A DNA stretch of 64,000 nucleotides from Sulfurospirillum tamanense (GTDB lineage: Bacteria > Campylobacterota > Campylobacteria > Campylobacterales > Campylobacteraceae), in assembly GCF_016937535.1 (NCBI RefSeq), contig NZ_JAFHKK010000006.1, forward strand, positions 38,661 through 102,660, written 5' to 3'. Both the position numbers and the translations under genes were made by a program. Position 1 is the stretch's first letter. Each line of letters begins with the position of its first letter. The notes beneath the pieces were generated by a model. That model ran no database searches, was not told where the DNA came from, and worked only from the letters and a program-made list of their open reading frames with translations. Positions 53,049 to 61,434 of the stretch are shown here, piece by piece.

Positions 53049-55169
53049 ATGCGTTTGATTATCGTTTTTGCCTGTTTTATTTTGTCGCCAATTTTTGCCT
53101 TGGGGCAAAACGATATTTTAACTATTAAAGAAAGAGAATTTGTAAGCAAATCTCCCCCTTTAAGATTTTCGAACCACATAAACTACCATCCCTATAGCTT
53201 TTTTTCAAACGATCTAGCACATGGTTTCATGGTGGACTATGTTAAAGTTTTAGGCTCGAAAATTGGCATACAAATAGAGTTTATAACTGCCGAACAGGCT
53301 ACATTAAAATCACAATTTGAAAATGGGCACCTAGATGCCATGATGCCAGTTCTTACTGGAAAAGTTGATAATTATGAATTCCTAACCGATGCGGTTATTC
53401 CCGTCAACTTCTCCTTTATAACAAGAAAAACAGAAAATTCGATTAAAACATTAGAAGACATGCAAGGAAAAATCTTAGCCGTTACTGATAATTGGCAAAG
53501 AATGGAATTTGTAAAAAAATATTATCCTCAAATCAACATCAACACCTATAAAAATTCAAAAGATGCGCTTGAAGCTGTTGCATTTGGTTTGGCGGATGCG
53601 AGTATCGAAGATTTTTATGTCGCCAATTACATCACAAGTCGCCATATGTTAGGAAACTTACACACAATTAACCGATCAAAATGCGACAGATCAAGTGATG
53701 ATACCTTAAGAATAGAATTTGCACAGCATGCTAAAGAATGGGTTAAAATTTTTAATAAAGCTATCGCCTCAATTACCGAAGAGGAAAAATACGCTCTTCA
53801 TCAAAAGTGGTCCCAGTATCTTCTCAGCACACCTCCAGCTACGGTAGAATTAACGCCCCAAGAGAGACAATACCTCAACGCTAAAGAAAAAGTTATGATG
53901 TGTATTGATCCTGACTGGATGCCGCTTGAAGCAAACAAAGAGGGGCAGCATATTGGAATGTCTAAAGACTACATGAATCTCATAGAAGAAAAGCTTGGTA
54001 TTCCAATAGAAATGGTGCCCACAAAAACATGGCTTGAGTCAATCGAAAAAGCAAAAGCAAGAGAGTGTGATATATACTCTTTGGCTATGCCAACGCCAGA
54101 AAGACGACTGTATATGGAGTTTACACAACCCTATTTAAGGGTTCCTTTGGTTCTTGCTACTGGTCCTGATGAACTTTTCTTTTCTGATATTTCCCTGATC
54201 AGAGACCTGCCGATTGGAATCGTAAAAGGCTACGCTTACGGCGAAATCTTACGAGTAAAATACCCCCAAATGCAATTTGTTGAAGTTGAAAATGTTCAAG
54301 ATGGATTAAACAGGGTTCACAGAAAACAGCTCTTTGGTTTTATAGGCACTCTTGCAACAATCGGATATGCGATTCAAAAAGATTTTACAGGACAACTCAA
54401 AATCACCGGAAAATTTGATGAATTTTGGGAATTGGGAGTTGGCGTTAGAAATGATGCTCTGCATCTTTTTACAGCTTTTGAAAAGGCTATAGCATCTATA
54501 GACCCAGAAATCCACCAACAGATTTTAAATAAATGGATTGCAGTCCACCATGAAAAAGAGACCGACAATACTCTGCTTTTTCAAGTTTTAGGAGTAGCGG
54601 CTTTGGTGCTTATCTACTTTCTTATTAGACAAAGAGAGCTTAAAAAATACAATAAAAAACTTGAAATTTTATCAACAACTGATGCACTTACCGGCATTTA
54701 CAATCGCCTAAAGCTAGATGAGATTCTCTCGTATGAATGGAACTATTTTAACAGATACGGACGAGATTATTCGATTATCCTAATGGATGTTGATGATTTT
54801 AAAATAACCAACGACACGCTAGGCCACAAAGCAGGAGATAAGGTTTTGCAAAGAATAGCCAAAATCATCAGTGAAAATAAAAGAGATAGCGATGTTTTGG
54901 GACGATGGGGCGGTGAAGAATTTTTGCTCTTATGCAAGGAAACCGACTCAAAAGGTGCCACAACAGTAGCAAAAAAGATACAAAACGCCATAAACTCTTG
55001 TAGCTTTAAAGAGCTAAAGCCACAAACATTAAGCTATGGAATAGCGCAATTTAGACAAAACGACACACTAGATTTAATCTTTACCCGTGCGGACAAGGCA
55101 CTCTATAAAGCCAAAACATCTGGCAAAAACAGAATCATTGACGCCGAAGAGTTAGATGCAAAACCCTAA
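53049..55169 (+). CDS. Diguanylate cyclase with two periplasmic solute-binding domains
   Basis: 706 residues. A signal peptide precedes two tandem SBP_bac_3 domains (~35-260 and ~275-500), one transmembrane helix (~512-530) and a GGDEF domain (~545-700). The active-site motif is GGEEF (RWGGEEF, ~620). RxxD five residues before it (RDSD) is the product-inhibition I-site. It should make c-di-GMP in response to a periplasmic amino-acid-like ligand. Codon use is AT-rich compared with the rest of the window, and no TTACATGTAA occurs in its 2.1 kb. Confidence 0.92.
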   Translation: MRLIIVFACFILSPIFALGQNDILTIKEREFVSKSPPLRFSNHINYHPYSFFSNDLAHGFMVDYVKVLGSKIGIQIEFITAEQATLKSQFENGHLDAMMPVLTGKVDNYEFLTDAVIPVNFSFITRKTENSIKTLEDMQGKILAVTDNWQRMEFVKKYYPQININTYKNSKDALEAVAFGLADASIEDFYVANYITSRHMLGNLHTINRSKCDRSSDDTLRIEFAQHAKEWVKIFNKAIASITEEEKYALHQKWSQYLLSTPPATVELTPQERQYLNAKEKVMMCIDPDWMPLEANKEGQHIGMSKDYMNLIEEKLGIPIEMVPTKTWLESIEKAKARECDIYSLAMPTPERRLYMEFTQPYLRVPLVLATGPDELFFSDISLIRDLPIGIVKGYAYGEILRVKYPQMQFVEVENVQDGLNRVHRKQLFGFIGTLATIGYAIQKDFTGQLKITGKFDEFWELGVGVRNDALHLFTAFEKAIASIDPEIHQQILNKWIAVHHEKETDNTLLFQVLGVAALVLIYFLIRQRELKKYNKKLEILSTTDALTGIYNRLKLDEILSYEWNYFNRYGRDYSIILMDVDDFKITNDTLGHKAGDKVLQRIAKIISENKRDSDVLGRWGGEEFLLLCKETDSKGATTVAKKIQNAINSCSFKELKPQTLSYGIAQFRQNDTLDLIFTRADKALYKAKTSGKNRIIDAEELDAKP

Positions 55170-55224
55170 TCCAACCTCTTCGTTAGAGAATCTTTAGCGA
55201 TTGCTTGTCCAAATAAAAAAACCC

Positions 55225-55315
55225 TTACATGTAAAGCCTTTTATGTTTACATGTAAGCTTGCTTCTAGGGTATTTTTGATTCCCTTTTTGTCTTGGATGC
55301 GACCTTTACATGTAA
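55225..55315. repeat. Cluster of three TTACATGTAA palindromes
   Basis: Cores at 55225-55234, 55247-55256 and 55306-55315, all in the gap between the diguanylate cyclase and the ABC-F gene. The third lies upstream of the -10 box at 55333. This is the densest cluster in the window. Confidence 0.9.
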
Positions 55316-55332
55316 GGATTTTTCAAACATGG

Positions 55333-55338
55333 TATAAT
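55333..55338 (+). promoter_or_regulatory. Extended -10 promoter for the ABC-F gene
   Basis: TGGTATAAT (55330-55338), 35 bp before the ATG. Confidence 0.5.
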
Positions 55339-55372
55339 CCCCGTTTTTAACCCCATTTTTCAAAGAAGTCTC

Positions 55373-57205
55373 ATGATACAACTCACCAATGTTACCAAGC
55401 GTTTTGCCACGCGCGAACTATTTTCTAATGTCAATTTTCAACTCGGCCCCAAGCAACGTGTGGGCTTGGTCGGGCGCAATGGCAGCGGTAAATCCACTCT
55501 TTTTAAGATGATTTTAGGCGAAGAAGCCTTGGATGGCGGAGAGATTGGCATCCCCAAAAACTACAAAATCGGAGCCTTGCGCCAGCATTTGCATTTTAGT
55601 GAAAAAACCATCGTCGATGAGGTCGCCTTGGCGCTTAGTGAAGATGAAAAATACGAGATTTACCGTGTGGAAAAGATGCTCTTTGGTCTTGGATTTACTG
55701 GGGAAGACCTCGAAAAATCCCCCAGTGCCTTTTCAGGCGGCTACCAAATCCGCCTCAACCTTGCCAAGCTGCTCATCGCCCAACCCAATTTGCTACTACT
55801 GGATGAGCCTACCAACTACCTGGACATCCTCTCGCTTCGGTGGCTTAAAACCTTTCTCAAAACCTTTGATGGTGAAGTGTTGCTCATCACCCACGACCGC
55901 GACTTCATGGACAGTGTGACCACGCACACTATGGGCATCGTGCGGCGCAATCTGTTTCAGATTCAAGGCAATTCTCACAAGTTTTACGCCCAACTAGCCT
56001 CCAACGATGAACTCTACGAAAAAGAGCGCCAAGGACAAGAGAAAAAACGCAAAGAGTTGGAGGAGTTTATCGCCCGAAACAAAGCGCGCGCTTCGACCGC
56101 AGCCTTAGCTCAGTCAAAGGTAAAATTGCTTGAAAAAATGGACGTGATGGAAGAGCTTGAGAGTGAAAGCAAGCTCCGGTTTGATTTTAACTACCAAGAA
56201 ACCCCCGCCAAAATCATCACAGAAGCCAAGGATTTAAGCTTTGGGTACACGCCAGACAACCTGCTGTTTGAAAAGATTTCCTTTTCCTTAGCCAAGGGCG
56301 AATGCCTCGGCATCATCGGCAAAAACGGCAAGGGAAAATCCACCCTTCTTAACGTTCTAGCAGGCGAATTGAAGCAAAACACAGGGGCGATTACTTCGCA
56401 TCCTGCGACCGTGATGGGTCACTTTGGACAGACAAATATCAACCGCCTCAATGCTGAAAATACCATCATCGATGAGATTTACGTGGGCAACCCCAAGCTC
56501 GCGTTTTCCTCAGTGCGCGCCATTTGCGGCGGGATGATGTTTAGCGGGGATGACGCGAAAAAGAAAGTCTCACTCTTAAGCGGTGGTGAAAAAAGCCGCG
56601 TCATGCTCGGGCAGATTTTGGCGCGCAACGTAAATCTACTCTTTTTGGATGAGCCTACCAACCACCTTGACATGGAGTCCATCGAAGCCCTCACGGAAGC
56701 CATGGAGCGGTTTGAAGGTTCCATTGTGCTTGTCACCCACTCCGAAGAGCTGTTGCGCCGCGTGGCGGACAGGCTCATCGTCTTTACCTCCAAAGGCGCG
56801 GAGTATTTTGAAGATGGCTACGATGCGTTTTTAGAAAAAATCGGCTGGGAAGAAGAGGCGGGCGAAGCTAAGCCTAAAAAAGTTCCCAAGTTTGACAAAT
56901 ACCAACTTAAAAAACTGCGCACTACCATCATCAAAGAGCGTAGTGCTAAGGCTAACCCGTTAAGAACCCAAGTAGAAACCCTAGAAGCAGACATCATGAC
57001 GCGCGAAGAAAAGCTCAAAACCCTCACCCAAGAGCTCGCCACCGCCTCAAGCACGGGCGATAGCGTGCGCATCAGGGAGCTCTCCAAACAAGTTTCCCAC
57101 GAAGAACTCGCCGTAGAAAGCGCCTTTGCCAAACTCGAAACCGCCCAAACCAAACTCGACGCGCTGATGGCAGAGTTTGAAGCGAAACTAGCGGAGTTGG
57201 AGTAG
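55373..57205 (+). CDS. ABC-F family ATPase (Uup/YheS-like)
   Basis: 610 residues with two ATPase domains and no membrane part. Walker A GRNGSGKST (~34-42) and GKNGKGKST (~320-328); Walker B LLLLDEPTNYLD and LLFLDEPTNHLD; signature in the second half LLSGGEKSRV; the first reads FSGGYQIRL. A linker (~225-265) is Lys/Glu-rich. The C-terminal ~100 residues (LRTQVETLEADIMTREEK...) form a coiled coil, as in Uup and YheS. ABC-F proteins act on the ribosome or in DNA repair; which subtype this is cannot be read directly. Confidence 0.92.
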   Translation: MIQLTNVTKRFATRELFSNVNFQLGPKQRVGLVGRNGSGKSTLFKMILGEEALDGGEIGIPKNYKIGALRQHLHFSEKTIVDEVALALSEDEKYEIYRVEKMLFGLGFTGEDLEKSPSAFSGGYQIRLNLAKLLIAQPNLLLLDEPTNYLDILSLRWLKTFLKTFDGEVLLITHDRDFMDSVTTHTMGIVRRNLFQIQGNSHKFYAQLASNDELYEKERQGQEKKRKELEEFIARNKARASTAALAQSKVKLLEKMDVMEELESESKLRFDFNYQETPAKIITEAKDLSFGYTPDNLLFEKISFSLAKGECLGIIGKNGKGKSTLLNVLAGELKQNTGAITSHPATVMGHFGQTNINRLNAENTIIDEIYVGNPKLAFSSVRAICGGMMFSGDDAKKKVSLLSGGEKSRVMLGQILARNVNLLFLDEPTNHLDMESIEALTEAMERFEGSIVLVTHSEELLRRVADRLIVFTSKGAEYFEDGYDAFLEKIGWEEEAGEAKPKKVPKFDKYQLKKLRTTIIKERSAKANPLRTQVETLEADIMTREEKLKTLTQELATASSTGDSVRIRELSKQVSHEELAVESAFAKLETAQTKLDALMAEFEAKLAELE

Positions 57206-57333
57206 GGCTTTGAGGTAGAGTAAAGGGTGGGGCATTTTTGTTTTTGGGCAAGCAGTAAGCCCCATTGTTGCTTTACATGTAAGTTAGCACTCTGGCCCCT
57301 GACAACTTAAGTCCTCTTCAATTAAGCACAAAG

Positions 57334-57339
57334 TATAAT
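57334..57339 (+). promoter_or_regulatory. -10 promoter element before the PAS-GGDEF gene
   Basis: AGTATAAT ending at 57339, 48 bp before the ATG. The gap 57206-57386 also holds a TTACATGTAA (57273-57282). Confidence 0.45.
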
Positions 57340-57386
57340 CAAACAATTTTTATAAAAACTCTTTTCGCTCAGTAGGAAAGTGAACC

Positions 57387-59213
57387 ATGAAGGTTATCCA
57401 CCTTTTTCTTTTAACTCTTTTTTTCTTCCATGCGCCCACACTTTTGGCCAATGCGCCCCTAGCTTCTTTGACCCAAAGCGAGCGAGCGTGGCTTGCAGAA
57501 AATCCAACCATTCGCGTAGGGATGGACTCGGATTATGCGCCTTATGAGTGGCTTGGTGCGGACGGGCATTTTGTGGGGATGGCGGTGGATTACCTGCACT
57601 TAATGGAGCAAAAGCTAGGCGTGCGTTTTGAGATTATCAAAGGCAAATCTTGGGATGAAGCCATTGAGATGACCAAAAGAGGCGAAATCGATCTTCTCAC
57701 CAGTATCGTACAAACCCCTGAACGTTTAAAGCACTTTACCTTTTCGCCTCCTTATCGCAACACCAGAACAATGATAGTCGACAACGGCCAAGGCCATTTT
57801 ATTGGAGATTTAAAGCACCTTGCGTCCAAAAGAGTAGCCATCGAAAAGGGGTACTTTACGCAAGAAATGCTCACGACCCATTACCCTCAAATCGAGCTTG
57901 TGTTGGTGGGTAGCACCGCCCAAGCCCTGCGTTATGTTTTAGAAGGTAAGGCCGATGCGTACGTGGGCGATATGAGCGCCATTGATTATGCGATGTGGGC
58001 GGAGGGATTACAAGGACTTCGTTTTTCAGGGCAAACCGAGTTTGCAAGCGAGCACCGTTTTGCCTTTTCAAAACATAGTCCGCATGTGGCTTCCATTATC
58101 AATAAAGGGATGGCTTCCATTACCGAAGAAGAGCGCAATGCCATCTACAATCGCTGGATTGGCATGCGTATCCAGCAAGGAGTTAAAGCGCAAACCCTCA
58201 TGCTTTACGGCGCTTTTGTGGGGCTTTTGGCATTGGTTTTTGGGGTGATGTACTACAGGTTACGCCGTGAGATACAACACCGAAAAGCGATGGAAAAGCA
58301 TTACCGTCATTTGGCAGAAGACGTGTTGGATGTCATTTGGCGAACAGACGGAGAGTTGCGGGTTACGTACATTAGCCCTTCGGATGAACGGCTACGGGGG
58401 TTTAAGGCCGAAGAGGTATTGGGCACGCATGTTTTTGAGATGTTTACGCCTGAGGGTGTTGAAATCCTTAAAGTGCAGATGCGAAAAAGAGCAGAGGCAG
58501 AGGCAAAAGGTTCTCCGATAGATTTTGCCCGTTTTCAAGTCCAGCATGTGTGCAAAGACGGGAGTTTGATTTGGGGTGAAATCCTCTCCAAGCCCGAGCG
58601 CAATGAAAAAGGGGAAATCATTGGCTACCACGGCATCACTCGCGAAATGACCGAGCAAAAGCTTTTGCAAGAACAGATTAGAAATCTAGCCTTTTACGAT
58701 GCGTTGACACAGCTACCCAATCGTCTTTTGCTTACCGAGCGCCTGCATCAGGTTCATCTAAACAATAAGCGAGAATCTTGCTACAGTGCGGTGATGTTTC
58801 TTGATTTGGACAATTTCAAATCCCTCAACGACACCCACGGCCATAGCGTGGGGGATTTGTTGCTATGTCAAGTGGCTGAGAGATTAAAACAATGCGTACG
58901 AGAGGTTGACACGGTCGCACGGTTTGGCGGCGATGAGTTTGTTGTGCTTTTGGGTGGATTGCACGAAGAAAAAGAGATTGCTGAGCGTTATGCGGAAAAT
59001 GTGGCGCAAAAGATAAGTAAAAGCCTTTGCACCACGTATATATTAAACGCACAAGACCAACGAGTAGAGCACCACTGTACAGCGAGTATTGGGATTGTTG
59101 TTTTTGATGCGGCAAAGGAGAGCGAGGACGATATTCTAAAACACGCCGATACTGCCATGTACAAAGCCAAAGAATCAGGCAAAAATACCATTTGCATGTG
59201 GGGCTACCTTTAG
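57387..59213 (+). CDS. Diguanylate cyclase with solute-binding and PAS sensor domains
   Basis: 608 residues. A signal peptide (~1-21), one SBP_bac_3 domain (~30-265), a transmembrane helix (~272-293), PAS with PAC (~305-430) and GGDEF (~438-605). The active site is intact (ARFGGDEF), with an I-site RxxD (REVD) in front. It senses a periplasmic small molecule and, through PAS, a cytoplasmic cue. Its SBP domain parallels that of the cyclase at 53049. Close to the MFS pump gene that follows. Confidence 0.92.
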   Translation: MKVIHLFLLTLFFFHAPTLLANAPLASLTQSERAWLAENPTIRVGMDSDYAPYEWLGADGHFVGMAVDYLHLMEQKLGVRFEIIKGKSWDEAIEMTKRGEIDLLTSIVQTPERLKHFTFSPPYRNTRTMIVDNGQGHFIGDLKHLASKRVAIEKGYFTQEMLTTHYPQIELVLVGSTAQALRYVLEGKADAYVGDMSAIDYAMWAEGLQGLRFSGQTEFASEHRFAFSKHSPHVASIINKGMASITEEERNAIYNRWIGMRIQQGVKAQTLMLYGAFVGLLALVFGVMYYRLRREIQHRKAMEKHYRHLAEDVLDVIWRTDGELRVTYISPSDERLRGFKAEEVLGTHVFEMFTPEGVEILKVQMRKRAEAEAKGSPIDFARFQVQHVCKDGSLIWGEILSKPERNEKGEIIGYHGITREMTEQKLLQEQIRNLAFYDALTQLPNRLLLTERLHQVHLNNKRESCYSAVMFLDLDNFKSLNDTHGHSVGDLLLCQVAERLKQCVREVDTVARFGGDEFVVLLGGLHEEKEIAERYAENVAQKISKSLCTTYILNAQDQRVEHHCTASIGIVVFDAAKESEDDILKHADTAMYKAKESGKNTICMWGYL

Positions 59214-59215
59214 AA

Positions 59216-60412
59216 ATGGAAGCAACACAAGGGTTTGATAATCAAGGAAAAGCTATTTTGCAACACAAGACGTTTCAAAAAGACAAGGTCTTTACCCTCT
59301 CTTTTGCCCACTTGGCGCACGATACCTACTCGGCCTTTTTGGCGCCCATTTTACCTCTTTTGATAGACAAGCTTGGGATTAGCCTTTTTATGAGCGCTTT
59401 TTTAGACATCGCGCGAAGTGTTCCTGCGCTATTAAATCCTTTTTTTGGCCTCATTGCCGAGAAAACGGGGATTAAATATTTTGTAATTTTAACCCCCGCT
59501 ATTACGGCTATGAGCATGAGCCTCATTGGCCTTGCAACTTCGTATAGTGTGGTTTTTATCCTTTTGTTTGTGGCAGGTATTTCGGCCGCACTTTTTCATG
59601 TGCCTTCGCCTACGATGGTCAAAGAATCAAGCGGCGAAAAAGTGGGCACAGGGATGAGCTTTTTCATGGTCGGTGGTGAGCTTGCTAGGACGCTTGGGCC
59701 CTTGCTTGTGACCGCGGGAATTTCCCTGTGGGGGCTAGAAGGGATGTACAAACTCATGCCCCTTGGCCTCATCGCCTCCATCATTCTCTACATTAAGCTT
59801 AAAGACTTTGACACCAACAGGCCCGTGCAAAAACCAAAAGAAAAAGGCGACACCAAGCGAGTGCTAAAAACATTCACACCATTTTTAAGCGCTTTGGCGG
59901 GGTTTATCTTGTTTCAATCAGCCATGAAGCGTGCTTTGACACTCTACCTCCCCGTGTACCTCATCGCCCAAGGGCAAAGCCTGTGGTATGCGGGGATTTC
60001 CCTTTCTGTTTTACAGGGTTTTGGCGTTTTGGGCGCGATGTTTTCAGGGCATATTTCCGACAAAATTGGCAGGCAAAACACCCTTCTCGTTGCAAGCAGT
60101 GGTTCGGTTGTCGCCATGGCGCTTTTTATCTTTTCGGGGCATATGGTTTTTTTGGCGCTGTTGGGGCTTTTTTTGCTTTCAACTGGCCCTGTACTCATGG
60201 CAAGCGTGCAAGACACAAACTCCAACATGCCCACTTTTCTCAACAGCATGTACATGTCTATCAACTTTGGGGTAAGCTCTTTTGTTGTCTTTGGCGTTGG
60301 TTTAGCGGGGGATATTTGGGGTTTACATGTAACGTACATCGTCTGCAACATCATTGCCCTTGGGTGTATTCCTATGGCGTTTTTATTGGGAAAGGCTCTT
60401 TTAAAAGCGTAG
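59216..60412 (+). CDS. MFS transporter, fosmidomycin-resistance (Fsr) type
   Basis: About 398 residues, 12 hydrophobic helices. The FAHLAHDTYSAFLAPILPLL segment in helix 1 and the HVPSPTMVKESSG loop are typical of Fsr-like pumps, as is HISDKIGRQ between halves. The start is uncertain: the ATG at 59216 follows the previous stop, while an earlier ATG at 59192 overlaps the cyclase gene; neither has a strong ribosome site. One palindrome encodes GLHVT (60323-60332). Natural substrate unknown. Confidence 0.87.
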   Translation: MEATQGFDNQGKAILQHKTFQKDKVFTLSFAHLAHDTYSAFLAPILPLLIDKLGISLFMSAFLDIARSVPALLNPFFGLIAEKTGIKYFVILTPAITAMSMSLIGLATSYSVVFILLFVAGISAALFHVPSPTMVKESSGEKVGTGMSFFMVGGELARTLGPLLVTAGISLWGLEGMYKLMPLGLIASIILYIKLKDFDTNRPVQKPKEKGDTKRVLKTFTPFLSALAGFILFQSAMKRALTLYLPVYLIAQGQSLWYAGISLSVLQGFGVLGAMFSGHISDKIGRQNTLLVASSGSVVAMALFIFSGHMVFLALLGLFLLSTGPVLMASVQDTNSNMPTFLNSMYMSINFGVSSFVVFGVGLAGDIWGLHVTYIVCNIIALGCIPMAFLLGKALLKA

Positions 60413-60415
60413 TTT

Positions 60416-61177
60416 TTAACCCCATCTTCCCAAGCATGCCAAAACACCACGCAGACCACCCCACAAAAACAGCAGTGGCAAAAGCAAGGTATGGAGCACA
60501 AAAACAGCCATTATAGCAATCACGTCTTGTGCTGTTTTTTCAACCCGCTCTCCAAGTTTTTGAAAAAACGACAACTCTTTTTTTTCTATGGGGTTGAGTG
60601 CTTCGAGTTCCTGGGAAGTTTGATGGAGGGTTTGGGTGGCTTGCACGTACACAGGCTCTGTAAAATGGGCATAAAGTGTCGCGTTTGTCCACTCTAGTGT
60701 AGGCATCAAAAAACGTAAAATCACCAGTATTGTAAACCCGCGCAACACCCATGCACTCAGGGTTTCTAGGCGCGGCATCCACAGGAACACTAAGCCCAAG
60801 GTCCCCATGCAGGCTAATGCGATTTTTAGGGCCAAGACACCGCCCATTTCAATAAGTATTTTTTCTATGCCAAGGGCTACGGTGGCGACTAGCATCACCC
60901 ATGAAAAACGCTCTATGAGGTCATTGATAGGGTCTAAAATCTCTCCCACTGAAAAGGTGGCGCTTGCAAAGACCACGGAGCCTTCTATCTGGGTTCCTTG
61001 GAGCATCGAAATGACACCGTTGAGTGCTCTGGCTACAGCAAACGTGGTCAATGCCCGCTCAAACGCTTTGTCGTGGTGCGTGTAGCTCATGCGCTCAAGC
61101 TGAGGTGCAAACGCAAAGGCAGATAGAAAGATAATTACACAAGAAAAGGCTATTTTTCGGGTTAGTGTTTGGGACAC
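60416..61177 (-). CDS. Hypothetical polytopic membrane protein
   Basis: About 253 residues. A signal-like N-terminus (KIAFSCVIIFLSAFAFA) is followed by four or more hydrophobic segments and a C-terminal WGGLRGVLACLGRWG. The frame is open to 61297, but the GTG at 61177 has a perfect AAGGAGG (61184-61190) six bases upstream and is the better start. No family recognised; no charge-rich catalytic motif. It converges on the MFS gene. The 258-bp gap above it holds one palindrome (61263-61272) and no other gene. Confidence 0.75.
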   Translation of the reverse strand: MSQTLTRKIAFSCVIIFLSAFAFAPQLERMSYTHHDKAFERALTTFAVARALNGVISMLQGTQIEGSVVFASATFSVGEILDPINDLIERFSWVMLVATVALGIEKILIEMGGVLALKIALACMGTLGLVFLWMPRLETLSAWVLRGFTILVILRFLMPTLEWTNATLYAHFTEPVYVQATQTLHQTSQELEALNPIEKKELSFFQKLGERVEKTAQDVIAIMAVFVLHTLLLPLLFLWGGLRGVLACLGRWG

Positions 61178-61434
61178 GGGAGACCTCCTTGCGTTACTGT
61201 TTGGTGATTGGGCGACAAAATTTTTTAGTAAAGTGTAGCACAGAGTGTGTGAAAATCTTTCTTTACATGTAAGGAATTTTTTGATAAAACGCCTCAAGAC
61301 TATTTTGAATACCTCTGCAAAATAAATGCGCTTAACACACCAGTCGTTTGCTGTTTTTGCCTCAGATGTTCATCTGTTGGTCCATTAAGTAAAATTTATG
61401 TAGAATATTTAACCTTTTCCTTCAAAGAGAGCCT

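Noticed and set aside
61178..61297. Longer N-terminus of the membrane protein at 60416
   Set aside because: The GTG at 61177 has a perfect AAGGAGG at ideal spacing, and the extra residues are not hydrophobic or conserved-looking.
61298..61434. Insertion-sequence end upstream of the GGDEF-EAL gene
   Set aside because: The sequence looked vaguely like an IS border but has no terminal inverted repeat, target duplication or transposase fragment.
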